A DNA stretch of 64,000 bases. It comes from Brucella anthropi_A (GTDB lineage Bacteria; Pseudomonadota; Alphaproteobacteria; Rhizobiales; Rhizobiaceae). The DNA is taken from contig NZ_LQBD01000008.1 in assembly GCF_046630315.1 (NCBI RefSeq), forward strand, positions 1 through 64,000, written 5' to 3'. A model generated the notes under the pieces. The model saw only the letters and a list, made by a program, of their open reading frames with translations, had not been told where the DNA came from and searched no databases. Both the position numbers and the translations under genes were made by a program. Of the stretch, positions 33,146 through 41,058 are shown piece by piece (within the stretch, counting starts at the first letter, position 1; each line of letters opens with the position of its first letter).

Positions 33146-34111
33146 ATGGAACTGCCAGCTTCCTTGCGGCAGGCGGTGGATGCCGCGCTTGAGGGCGTGG
33201 CCCTGGCCGATCTGAAGCGCGCATCCGAAATGCTTTCACGCCGTTACCGCGCCGAGACGCGGGACGGGCGGATGCATATTTCCGACGATCTTGCGGCCAA
33301 GGCCTATCTGGCGGCGCGCCTGCCTGCGACCTATGCGGCGGTTCGCGCCAGTCTGGACAGCGCCGCCGAGGTCTGTCCCGATTTCGCGCCGCGCTCCATG
33401 CTCGATGTGGGGGCAGGGCCGGGGACGGCTCTGTGGGCGGCCCGGCAATGCTGGCCGACGCTTCAATCGGCGACGATGATCGAGGCAAGCCCCGCGATCC
33501 GCGCGGTGGGGAGCGCTCTTTCGCAAAGCATCGGGCTGGCCGATCTCGACTGGCGCGCAGGGGATGCAGTTCGGGAAAAACTCGATTTTCCGCAGGCCGA
33601 TCTGGTGACGATTGCCTATGTGCTGGACGAGCTTGCGCCTGAGAAGCGGCAGGCGCTGATTGAGTGCCTGTGGGCATCGGCAAGGCAGATGCTGGTGATC
33701 GTGGAGCCCGGCACACCGGCGGGCTGGCAGCGTATTCTTGATGCGCGCCGGGCGCTCGCCGCCGCAGGCGCAACCATCGCAGCGCCCTGTCCGCACCAGT
33801 TCGACTGTCCGCTGGTGGCACCCGACTGGTGCCATTTTTCACGCCGCGTCGCGCGCTCGCGCATTCATCGCCTGACCAAGGAGGCGGAAGTGCCATGGGA
33901 AGACGAGAAATTCATCTATCTGGCCGCCGTGCGTGAAAAGCCTGCCGAAGCGGCGGCCCGCGTCATCGCGCCGACGCGGGTTGGCGGCGGCAAGGTTTCC
34001 ATCAAGCTTTGCACGCAGGATGGGCAGGCGGAAGAACGCCTGACCACGAAGCGGGATGGAGAATTTTTCCGCTGGGCGCGCCGCGCCGATTGGGGCGATG
34101 CTTTCCTATGA
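33146..34111 (+). CDS. Rsm22-family methyltransferase (mitoribosome-assembly type)
   Basis: A 321-residue class I SAM-dependent methyltransferase. LDVGAGPGTALWAARQCWP is the SAM motif I, and ADLVTIAYVLDELAPEKR is motif IV. A Cys cluster (CPHQFDCPL then DWCHFSRR) is typical of Rsm22-like proteins, which carry a metal site. In eukaryotes the relative acts in small-subunit assembly of mitoribosomes, and the bacterial role is inferred. The stop overlaps the 3' end of the convergent MFS gene by 6 bases. Confidence 0.88.
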   Translation: MELPASLRQAVDAALEGVALADLKRASEMLSRRYRAETRDGRMHISDDLAAKAYLAARLPATYAAVRASLDSAAEVCPDFAPRSMLDVGAGPGTALWAARQCWPTLQSATMIEASPAIRAVGSALSQSIGLADLDWRAGDAVREKLDFPQADLVTIAYVLDELAPEKRQALIECLWASARQMLVIVEPGTPAGWQRILDARRALAAAGATIAAPCPHQFDCPLVAPDWCHFSRRVARSRIHRLTKEAEVPWEDEKFIYLAAVREKPAEAAARVIAPTRVGGGKVSIKLCTQDGQAEERLTTKRDGEFFRWARRADWGDAFL

Positions 34112-35419
34112 TGCCTGCAGGACCGGCCTTGCGGCAGGGCGGTTGATGATGAACACCATGGCCGCGGCGGCAAAGCACATGGCGCCGGCGAGGATCAGGG
34201 CCGGGGTATAGCTGTCATAATCCGTGCGCACGAGCCCGGCAAAGGCTGCGGCGGCTGCGGCCCCGATCTGATGGCCGGTGAAGACCCAGCCGAAGACCAG
34301 ACCGGCCTTTTCCGGGCCGAAACGCTCAGCGGCAAGCTTCACGGTCGGCGGCACCGTCGCCACCCAGTCCAGCCCGTAGAAGACGGCGAACAAGGCCAGT
34401 TCATAAACGGTGAAATCGGTAAACGTCAGATAGATCAGCGACAGGCCGCGCAGCGCATAGAACCAGAACAGGAGCCAGCGATTGTCGAACCGGTCGGACA
34501 GCCAGCCGGACATGATCGTGCCGATGAGGTCGAATGCGCCGATCACGGCAAGGATGCCCGCCGCCCCCACCGGCGCGATGCCGAAATCGCCGCAAAGCGT
34601 GATCCAGTGCGTCTGGATCAGGCCATTGGTGGAAAAGCCGCAGACGAAGAAGGTCAGGAACAGGACCCAGAAGGTTGCGGTGGACGACACGTCGCGCAAG
34701 GTGACGAGCGGCGAGGCCAGCATGGCGCCGAAGCTCTTGCGGGGTTCGGGGGCCGGAAGCGGCGCTGTGCGGCCGAAAGGCTTGAGACCGATATCCGCCG
34801 GATGATCGCGCATCAAGGCGAGAACCAGCACCAGCGCGGCAACAAGGAAGCAGATGACGATGGTGAGCGATGTGCGCCAGCCGATCGTCTGGCTGACGCT
34901 GGCGAGGATGGGCATGAAGACCAGCTGGCCGGTGGCGTTGCTGGCGGTCATGAGGCCGACGACGAGGCCGCGCCGCTTCTCAAACCAGCGCGCCGCAACG
35001 GTTGCGCCGAGCACAAGCGCGGTCATGCCGGTGCCGAGGCCGATCACGATCCCCCAGAGCGCAACCATCTGCCACTCCTCGGTCATGAAGATGGAACCGA
35101 TAAGGCCGGCCGAAATCATGATGAGGGCGGTTGCAACGACACGCCGCAGGCCGAACTGGTTCATGAAGGCAGCCGCGAACGGCCCCATGAGGCCGAAAAG
35201 CACGAGGCGAAGCGCCATTGCGAAGGAGATATTCGCATTCGTCCAGCCGAATTCCCGCTGGAGCGGATCGATCAGGATGCCCGCCGATCCCATCGCGGCA
35301 GCGGTCGCCAGCATGGTCAGGAAGGTGATGGCGGCGACGATCCATCCGTAATGGATGTTTCTCCGGGCGAGAAAGCTTGCAAGGCGGACAGAAATCATCT
35401 TTGGCGCTTTCGGGTTCAT
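34106..35419 (-). CDS. Major facilitator superfamily transporter
   Basis: A 437-residue MFS protein with 12 predicted membrane segments. It starts near MISVRLASFLARRNIHYGWI, has the inter-helix GRVV-type loop equivalents, and a central loop (RDHPADIGLKPFGRTAPLP) between two six-helix halves. The family resembles monocarboxylate/oxalate-formate antiporter-like MFS members. The substrate is unknown. A TTG at 35485 is also in frame and overlaps the stop of the upstream MarR gene (TTGA). I prefer the ATG at 35419, but cannot exclude the longer form. Co-transcription with the MarR-type regulator is very likely. Confidence 0.88.
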   Translation of the reverse strand: MNPKAPKMISVRLASFLARRNIHYGWIVAAITFLTMLATAAAMGSAGILIDPLQREFGWTNANISFAMALRLVLFGLMGPFAAAFMNQFGLRRVVATALIMISAGLIGSIFMTEEWQMVALWGIVIGLGTGMTALVLGATVAARWFEKRRGLVVGLMTASNATGQLVFMPILASVSQTIGWRTSLTIVICFLVAALVLVLALMRDHPADIGLKPFGRTAPLPAPEPRKSFGAMLASPLVTLRDVSSTATFWVLFLTFFVCGFSTNGLIQTHWITLCGDFGIAPVGAAGILAVIGAFDLIGTIMSGWLSDRFDNRWLLFWFYALRGLSLIYLTFTDFTVYELALFAVFYGLDWVATVPPTVKLAAERFGPEKAGLVFGWVFTGHQIGAAAAAAFAGLVRTDYDSYTPALILAGAMCFAAAAMVFIINRPAARPVLQAS

Positions 35420-35481
35420 GTCGGCTTTGGGCCAGCCGTTCGCTCCATAGCAGGCGTGCGGCCTCAAGTCATTGTTTTCAG

Positions 35482-35898
35482 TCAAAAGTCGTCGGTTCGA
35501 TCAAGGCTGCGCAGCAGGCTTTGCAGCTGCTCCACGCCATCCTCTCCCAGCCGGGCTTCGATTGTCTCCTGCGCACGGTCCCAGAGCGGGCCGCCGCGCT
35601 CCACCAGATCGCGGCCCTCGGCGGTCAGCGCAACATTGGTCTCGCGATGGTCTTCGCCGGGTGCGGGTTCGATCAGGCCCATGCGCTGCAAAACCTTCAC
35701 ATTGCGGCCCATGGTCGATCGGTCCAGCTCGGACAGATGTGCGAGTTCCGTCAGCGAAATGGAGCCTGCGCGGCGAATTTTGCGCAGTGTGCTGAACTGC
35801 GCCACATTGATGCCGAGCGGCGCCAGCACATTGTCATAGACGCTCGATGTCTTGCGGGCTGCCTGACGCAGAAGAATACAGAAACACGGATGGGACAT
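35482..35898 (-). CDS. MarR-family transcriptional regulator
   Basis: A 138-residue MarR protein: CILLRQAARKTSSVYDNVLA, the winged helix FSTLRKIRRAGSISLTELAH, recognition helix ELDRSTMGRNVKVLQRMGL, wing EPAPGEDHRETNVALTAEG. It is upstream of and overlaps the MFS gene, so it probably represses its own operon and responds to a ligand exported by the transporter. A perfect palindrome (35903-35916) is placed between its promoter and start codon. The long frame upstream to 36558 is not part of it. Confidence 0.9.
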   Translation of the reverse strand: MSHPCFCILLRQAARKTSSVYDNVLAPLGINVAQFSTLRKIRRAGSISLTELAHLSELDRSTMGRNVKVLQRMGLIEPAPGEDHRETNVALTAEGRDLVERGGPLWDRAQETIEARLGEDGVEQLQSLLRSLDRTDDF

Positions 35899-35902
35899 AT
35901 TG

Positions 35903-35916
35903 CGGGTATATACCCG
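35903..35916. promoter_or_regulatory. Perfect 14-bp palindrome upstream of marR (probable operator)
   Basis: CGGGTATATACCCG lies 4 bases before the marR start codon. MarR proteins bind symmetrical 14-20 bp palindromes as dimers, so autorepression from this site is the simplest reading. Confidence 0.65.
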
Positions 35917-35993
35917 TAAATAACCGATGGCAATATGGAACTGAAAGATCGCGCGTTCACTGCTGCCAGCCTGCTGACAGCAACGATGCCCGT

Positions 35994-36455
35994 TCAGACG
36001 GCGATATAGGCGGTTTCCTTCACTTCCTCCATCACGGCGTAGGTGTGCGATTCCCGCACACCGGGCAGGGAAAGCAGGGCTTCCGACAGGAAGCGGCGAT
36101 AGTGATCCATGTCGGATACACGCGCCTTGACGAGATAATCGAAGCCGCCGGCCACCATGTGGCATTCCAGAATGTCGGGATTGCTGCGGGTGAAGGTCGA
36201 GAAGGTTTCGAAGACTTCCGGCGTGGTGCGGTCGAGCTTGATCTCGATGAAGACCAGCATGGCCCGGTCGAGCATCTTGGGCGAAAGCCGCGCCGAATAA
36301 CCGAGAATATATCCTTCCCGCGTCAGTCGCTTCACGCGCTCGGCGGTTGCCGTCTGCGAGAGATTTATGCGATCGGCCAGTTCCGTATTGGTCAGGCGCC
36401 CGTTCTCCTGAAGGGCGCGCAAAATACTCCTGTCCATCGCATCGAGATTTTTCAT
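35994..36455 (-). CDS. Lrp/AsnC-family transcriptional regulator
   Basis: A 153-residue Lrp-type protein. The N-terminal helix-turn-helix is LDAMDRSILRALQENGRLTN ... RINLSQTATAERVKRLTREG. The C-terminal RAM effector-binding domain follows (LECHMVAGGFDYLVKARVSD). The start is ATG at 36455, matching the family; the frame upstream is unrelated. No amino-acid transporter or dehydrogenase is adjacent. The nearest gene in the other direction is the trp leader, so an effect on tryptophan genes is possible but not shown. Confidence 0.92.
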   Translation of the reverse strand: MKNLDAMDRSILRALQENGRLTNTELADRINLSQTATAERVKRLTREGYILGYSARLSPKMLDRAMLVFIEIKLDRTTPEVFETFSTFTRSNPDILECHMVAGGFDYLVKARVSDMDHYRRFLSEALLSLPGVRESHTYAVMEEVKETAYIAV

Positions 36456-36932
36456 CCGTTGTCCCCAATGGCCGTTTATGGTGACGGCTCTGTTCTTGAT
36501 TTTTGGATATGTGTTTGAGTGGCCACGGAAATGAATCCGAAATCGGCCTCCGACGCAAGATGAAACTTGTTGGATGGTCCTACAAATTTTTGAACCATTC
36601 GAATGAATGCTGTTCAAACATCAGCATAAGTGCAAATAACAATCATAAGTTGCAGTTCACTGCAACCTGTGATATCTGTATGGTGCATATTGAAAGTCAT
36701 ATTGCACTTATAAATTTGGCATGGGGTAAAAGGGGGGCAAAACTGACGGAATCGTCGCGGTCCGTACGTTTTATCCATCCTGGTTCTGAGGAAATCCGGA
36801 CAGCCGCAGACTGTCCGGATTTTCTTTTGCAAAACCCTTGGAACGCGGTTCCGATGGCGGTCTGGACGGCACATTTCGGCGGTTGAATTTTTCCGGTTGC
36901 AAGGAAACACGTTGAAGGCTAACAGTACGTCC
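36456..36932. other. Intergenic region with an orphan terminator upstream of trpL
   Basis: About 480 bases. It contains an AT-rich, promoter-like stretch (36580-36730) and a strong terminator hairpin at 36792-36822. A 127-codon open frame (36503-36886) has no motif and runs through that hairpin, so I do not accept it. A small transcribed RNA ending at the hairpin is possible. Confidence 0.45.
36792..36828 (+). terminator. Orphan terminator upstream of trpL
   Basis: AAATCCGGACAG (36792-36803) and CTGTCCGGATTT (36811-36822) form a 12-bp stem followed by TTTCTTTT. No gene lies directly upstream on the plus strand. Confidence 0.75.
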
Positions 36933-36983
36933 ATGAACATTTCGCGCAATATCGTCATCAACGGTTGGTGGTGGGCCCGCTAA
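36933..36983 (+). CDS. trpL: Trp operon leader peptide TrpL
   Basis: A 16-residue reading frame, MNISRNIVINGWWWAR, ending TAA at 36981. Three consecutive Trp codons (TGG) make it the sensor of charged tRNA-Trp for attenuation. In rhizobia (Sinorhizobium meliloti) trpE(G) is preceded by a closely similar leader with a WWW-AR end, and both the liberated leader RNA and the peptide have trans-acting roles there. The terminator at 37025-37055 and the alternative pairing complete the attenuator. Confidence 0.92.
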   Translation: MNISRNIVINGWWWAR

Positions 36984-37055
36984 AAGCGGCCACGCAGGCG
37001 TTTGTGCATTTGCGTTTGGGAAACAGGCCGCTGGGATTATCCGGGCGGCCTTTTT
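36984..37055 (+). promoter_or_regulatory. trp attenuator: antiterminator and terminator
   Basis: Terminator 3:4 pairs AGGCCGC (37025-37031) with GCGGCCT (37045-37051), followed by TTTTTGTTTG. The competing antiterminator 2:3 pairs AGCGGCC (36985-36991), just after the leader stop codon, with GGCCGCT (37026-37032). A ribosome stalled on the Trp codons would leave 2:3 free to form and let transcription enter trpE(G). Confidence 0.88.
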
Positions 37056-37136
37056 GTTTGGCTGTTTGAATAAGACCGGCGGGGAAACCGGGTTCTGGAA
37101 ATATTCGGAAACAGTCGAGATTTGGGATAGCCGATC

Positions 37137-39332
37137 ATGAATGCGAAGATTGCGGATAGCGAGATATTCCGGCACGAAACGGCAGGCGGCATCGTCGTCG
37201 AGCGCGTGCGCCACCTCACCGCCTATAAGGGCGCGATCGAGAGCTATATCGATGCGCTGAACGAACGGCGCGGCGCGGTGTTTTCGTCAAACTATGAATA
37301 TCCGGGCCGCTATACGCGATGGGACACGGCTATCGTCGATCCGCCGGTGGCCATCACGTCACGCGCCCGCACCATGCGCATCGAGGCGCTGAATGCGCGC
37401 GGCGTCATTCTTCTGCGGCCCATTCTGGATACGGTCAAGGCGCTTGCCGAGGTGACGGTCGACAAGGCCGGTGAAAACCGCATCGAGCTTACCATTGCCG
37501 AACCAAGCGGAACCTTCACCGAGGAAGAGCGCTCGCGCATGCCTTCGGTCTTCACGGTTCTGCGCGCCATTGTCGGCCTGTTCTTCTCGGAGGAAGACGC
37601 CAATCTCGGCCTTTACGGCGCTTTCGGCTATGATCTGGCGTTCCAGTTCGACCCCATCCAGTACAAGCTGAAGCGCCCCGACGACCAGCGCGACCTGGTG
37701 CTGTTCATTCCCGACGAAATCTTCGTGGCTGACCACTATGCGGCACGGGCCTGGGTGGACCGTTATGAATTTGCCTGCGGCGGTTCTTCCACGCATGGCC
37801 TGGACCGGGCGACGCCAGCCCAGGCCTTCAAGCCGTCGGAGCGTGAGCTTGCGCGCGGCGATCACAATCCCGGCGAATATGCCAGGCTGGTCGAGCGCGC
37901 CAAGGAAAGCTTCAAGCGCGGCGATCTGTTCGAGGTGGTTCCGGGCCAGACCTTCTATGAGCGCTGCCACACCGCGCCGTCGGAAATCTTCCGCCGGTTG
38001 AAGGCGATCAATCCGTCGCCCTATTCGTTCTTCATCAATCTGGGTGAAAATGAATATCTGGTCGGCGCATCGCCGGAAATGTTCGTGCGGGTCAATGGTC
38101 GGCGCATCGAGACCTGCCCGATTTCCGGCACGATCAAGCGCGGCGAGGATGCGATTTCGGATTCGGAACAGATATTGAAACTGCTCAATTCCAAGAAGGA
38201 CGAATCCGAGCTGACCATGTGTTCGGATGTGGACCGCAACGACAAGAGCCGCGTCTGCGAACCGGGTTCGGTGCGCGTCATCGGCCGTCGCCAGATCGAG
38301 ATGTATTCGCGCCTGATCCATACGGTCGATCATATCGAGGGGCGTCTGCGCGACGGCATGGATGCCTTTGACGGCTTCCTCAGCCATGCATGGGCTGTGA
38401 CGGTGACGGGCGCGCCGAAATTGTGGGCGATGCGCTTTCTGGAAGAAAACGAACGCAGCCCGCGCGCATGGTATGGCGGCGCCATCGGCATGATGCATTT
38501 CAATGGCGACATGAATACCGGCCTGACGCTGCGCACGATCCGCATAAAGGACGGTGTGGCGGAAATCCGCGCCGGGGCAACGCTTTTGTTCGATTCCAAT
38601 CCGGAAGAAGAAGAGGCGGAGACCGAATTGAAGGCATCGGCCATGATTGCCGCCGTGCGTGAAGCGCAGAAAAGCAACACGATAGCCGAGGAGCGCGTTG
38701 CGGCAAGGGTGGGCGAGGGGATATCGATCCTGCTGGTCGATCACGAGGATTCCTTCGTGCATACGCTCGCCAATTATTTCCGCCAGACCGGCGCCACGGT
38801 CTCGACCGTGCGTTCGCCGGTCGCCGAAGACGTGTTCGAGCGGGTCAAGCCCGACCTCGTTGTCCTGTCGCCCGGACCGGGCACACCGCAGGATTTCGAC
38901 TGCAAGGCGACCATCGACAAGGCCCGCAAGCGCCAGCTTCCGATTTTTGGCGTCTGCCTTGGATTGCAGGCGCTGGCGGAGGCCTATGGCGGCACGCTGC
39001 GCCAATTGCGCATTCCGATGCATGGCAAGCCGTCGCGCATCCGCGTGTCGAAGCCGGAGCGCATTTTCTCCGGCCTGCCGAAGGAGGTGACGGTCGGGCG
39101 TTATCATTCGATCTTCGCCGATCCGGAACGCCTGCCGGATGATTTCCTGGTGACGGCGGAAACGGAAGATGGGGTCATCATGGCTTTCGAGCACAAGCAT
39201 GAGCCGGTCGCCGCCGTTCAGTTCCACCCGGAATCCATCATGACGCTCGGTCACAATGCCGGAATGCGCATGATCGAGAATGTGGTGACGCATCTGGCCG
39301 GAAAGCACAAGGCGCGCCGCACCAACGCCTGA
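37137..39332 (+). CDS. trpE(G): Fused anthranilate synthase TrpE(G)
   Basis: A 731-residue bifunctional enzyme making anthranilate from chorismate and glutamine, the first step of tryptophan synthesis. The TrpE part (1 to about 515) includes EVVPGQTFYERCHTAPSEIF, ETCPISGTIKRGEDAISDSE and GGAIGMMHFNGDMNTGLTLR. The TrpG part begins near 527 (ISILLVDHEDSFVHTLANYF) with LSPGPGTP, the nucleophile Cys in GVCLGLQALAEAYGG (about 606), and the His/Glu of VQFHPESI. The fused form is characteristic of Rhizobiales and some other bacteria. It is controlled by the upstream attenuator. Confidence 0.97.
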   Translation: MNAKIADSEIFRHETAGGIVVERVRHLTAYKGAIESYIDALNERRGAVFSSNYEYPGRYTRWDTAIVDPPVAITSRARTMRIEALNARGVILLRPILDTVKALAEVTVDKAGENRIELTIAEPSGTFTEEERSRMPSVFTVLRAIVGLFFSEEDANLGLYGAFGYDLAFQFDPIQYKLKRPDDQRDLVLFIPDEIFVADHYAARAWVDRYEFACGGSSTHGLDRATPAQAFKPSERELARGDHNPGEYARLVERAKESFKRGDLFEVVPGQTFYERCHTAPSEIFRRLKAINPSPYSFFINLGENEYLVGASPEMFVRVNGRRIETCPISGTIKRGEDAISDSEQILKLLNSKKDESELTMCSDVDRNDKSRVCEPGSVRVIGRRQIEMYSRLIHTVDHIEGRLRDGMDAFDGFLSHAWAVTVTGAPKLWAMRFLEENERSPRAWYGGAIGMMHFNGDMNTGLTLRTIRIKDGVAEIRAGATLLFDSNPEEEEAETELKASAMIAAVREAQKSNTIAEERVAARVGEGISILLVDHEDSFVHTLANYFRQTGATVSTVRSPVAEDVFERVKPDLVVLSPGPGTPQDFDCKATIDKARKRQLPIFGVCLGLQALAEAYGGTLRQLRIPMHGKPSRIRVSKPERIFSGLPKEVTVGRYHSIFADPERLPDDFLVTAETEDGVIMAFEHKHEPVAAVQFHPESIMTLGHNAGMRMIENVVTHLAGKHKARRTNA

Positions 39333-39356
39333 CCGACCCCGTCGCGGGATGATTTC

Positions 39357-39391
39357 AAGCCAGCCGCAGCCCATGCCGCGGCTGGCTTTTA
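39357..39391 (+). terminator. Terminator of trpE(G)
   Basis: AAGCCAGCCGC (39357-39367) and GCGGCTGGCTT (39378-39388), then TT. The intergenic region beyond, to 39705, has no gene; it contains AT-rich promoter-like DNA before the CDF gene. Confidence 0.82.
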
Positions 39392-39705
39392 TGTCTTTGC
39401 GACACGTGCTCCCTGCTTGCCCATTGCTTGCTTCGGCAACTCATTTGCAATTGTAATGCCTTGCATTTGCAGCAGAAAATTAAATGCGGGATTGGAAAAA
39501 ACAGGGTACGAATTTTCGTTCTTCTGGGGTATAGAACGGCGGTGAATTGCTGCTGTACCAGAGCGGTTCCGGTTGAAACGGAAACGCTGGAAATGCTCTA
39601 GCCAGATGCGTTGTGGATGTGTCCCGCGCGCCAGCGACTGAATAAAGGGCCGTGCGTAGGCCCGTCCCGGTTTCGGGACAAGATCAAGATAATCAAAGGT
39701 TCTTC

Positions 39706-40614
39706 ATGGACGCGAGTGCAAAGGTTCGGCGGCTTGCCGCTTGGTCTATTCCGATTGCTTTCGGTGTGATGGGCCTGAAATATCTGGCCTATGCGCTGAC
39801 CGGCTCCGTTGCCCTTTATTCGGACGCGCTGGAATCCATCGTCAATGTGATTGCGGCGATCGGCGCGTGGTGGGCCATTCGGGTGAGCTATCTGCCTGCC
39901 GACAACAATCACCCGTTCGGGCACCACAAGGCGGAATATATTTCAGCCGTTGTCGAAGGCGTTCTGATTACGGTCGCGGCACTTCTGATTTTCCGCGAGG
40001 CCTGGTTTGCGCTGCTGACCCCGCGCACGCTGGACGAACCCTGGCTTGGCCTTGGCATCAACACGGCGGCCGCCCTCATAAACGGCCTGTGGGCGACATT
40101 GTTGATACGCACCGGCCGCAAATCGCGCTCGCCCGCGCTGGAAGCCGACGGCAAGCACATCATGACGGATGTGTTCACCTCCGCGGGAGTGCTGGTCGGT
40201 CTTGTCGGTGTGGTTGTGACGGGCTGGGCCATACTCGATCCGCTGCTTGCCATTCTGGTGGCCATCAACATTCTGTGGCAGGGCTGGCATGTCATCAATG
40301 CCTCGGTGCAGGGGCTGATGGATATTGCCGTCGAGCCTGCCGAGGAAATGCGCATTCGCGATGTCATTTCGGCCAATGCGGGCGGGGCCATCGAGGTCCA
40401 TGACCTCAAGACCCGCATTGCGGGCCGTGTGACCTTCATCGAGTTTCATCTGGTCGTGGCCGCGGATATGAGCGTCGGCGACGCGCATGTGATCTGCGAC
40501 CGTATCGAAGAGGCTGTGAAGAAGCAGATCGATAGCGCGCGCGTGGTGATCCATGTCGAACCGGAGGACGAGGCAAAGCTGCCGCCGGGAACAAGTGCTG
40601 TGCCATTCGCCTGA
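39706..40614 (+). CDS. Cation diffusion facilitator (CDF) metal efflux transporter
   Basis: A 302-residue CDF protein with six membrane segments. The transmembrane metal site is indicated by LYSDALESIVNV (Asp-containing helix 2) and HIMTDVFTSAGVL (helix 5, HxxxD). NNHPFGHHKAEYIS is the conserved Gly-His-His loop. The cytoplasmic ferredoxin-like domain begins near 210 (EEMRIRDVISANAGG) with HDLKTRIAGRVTFIEFHLVV. The HxxxD pattern suits zinc, iron or cobalt export, but the metal is not predictable. The start is the ATG at 39706, the best match to family starts. Confidence 0.92.
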   Translation: MDASAKVRRLAAWSIPIAFGVMGLKYLAYALTGSVALYSDALESIVNVIAAIGAWWAIRVSYLPADNNHPFGHHKAEYISAVVEGVLITVAALLIFREAWFALLTPRTLDEPWLGLGINTAAALINGLWATLLIRTGRKSRSPALEADGKHIMTDVFTSAGVLVGLVGVVVTGWAILDPLLAILVAINILWQGWHVINASVQGLMDIAVEPAEEMRIRDVISANAGGAIEVHDLKTRIAGRVTFIEFHLVVAADMSVGDAHVICDRIEEAVKKQIDSARVVIHVEPEDEAKLPPGTSAVPFA

Positions 40615-40757
40615 GAGCCTGTTCCAAAAGTCGCCCTGTGTGGCTGCAAATGGCAATTTTCTCCATTCCGGTGCTCACGTAGCTTTATGTACGCTCCGCT
40701 CCGGTACTCGAAAATAACCATTTTCACACACACATGTCGCTTTTTGAGTCAGGCTCT
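40614..40757. repeat. Long imperfect palindrome (about 144 bp), CCGGTGCTCACGTA family, copy 1
   Basis: AGAGCCTG (40614-40621) and CAGGCTCT (40750-40757) mark the ends. Internal matches include CAAAA/TTTTTG, GTGTG/CACAC and AAATGG/CCATTT. The central part reads CCGGTGCTCACGTA ... TACGCTCCGCTCCGG. A second copy of this central part occurs at 59876-59985, split by another repeat. Confidence 0.8.
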
Positions 40758-40809
40758 GAGTGAAATACCGTCTTGCGTCGGCCAAATCGCGCGTGTAAAA
40801 GCGTTTCCC

Positions 40810-40932
40810 ATGACGACGAAAAACGCAACATCCTTGGAACATTCCGCAGCCGCCTCCGGCGCGCGCGTTGATGTCTGCGTTCTAAACTCGCTTCTTACCC
40901 TCGGCCTTAGCGGCGATCGCCGGGCTCGTTGA
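40810..40932 (+). CDS. leuL: Leucine leader peptide LeuL
   Basis: A 40-residue open frame beginning MTTKNATSLEH and ending VLNSLLTLGLSGDRRAR. Five Leu codons fall within nine positions (CTA, CTT, CTT, CTC, CTT), and none is the CTG that dominates neighbouring genes. The stop codon abuts a terminator hairpin (40932-40980) and leuA begins 126 bases later. This is the design of a ribosome-dependent leucine attenuator. Start choice: ATG at 40810, in frame with an upstream open frame that runs through a repeat and is not used. Confidence 0.78.
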   Translation: MTTKNATSLEHSAAASGARVDVCVLNSLLTLGLSGDRRAR

Positions 40933-40985
40933 AAGGAGCGTCCGGCGGTCGAAAACGGTCCCGCTGGCCTGTGCTCCTTTTCAGA
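40932..40985 (+). terminator. leu attenuator terminator
   Basis: Outer stem AAAGGAGC (40932-40939) with GCTCCTTT (40973-40980), inner stem CCGGCGG with CCGCTGG, then TTT. The preceding GGCGATCGCCGG segment inside the leader frame can compete for CCGGCGG and would act as the antiterminator. Confidence 0.75.
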
Positions 40986-41058
40986 AAACCCTTATATTCG
41001 ATCAGTATTTGTCCGCGCTTGACGGCTTCAATCCGTCGAAAGCCGGGAGGAAACGAAA

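Noticed and set aside
36503..36886. 127-codon open frame upstream of trpL
   Set aside because: It runs through a strong terminator hairpin and shows no protein-like pattern.
37359..39374. 671-codon minus-strand open frame opposite trpE(G)
   Set aside because: Antisense shadow of a well-identified enzyme; no ribosome-binding site or family features.
39400..39480. TTTGCAATTGTAATGCCTTGCA region as a metal-regulator operator before the CDF gene
   Set aside because: It resembles Mur/Fur-type sites only loosely, with poor symmetry; not strong enough to report as a site.
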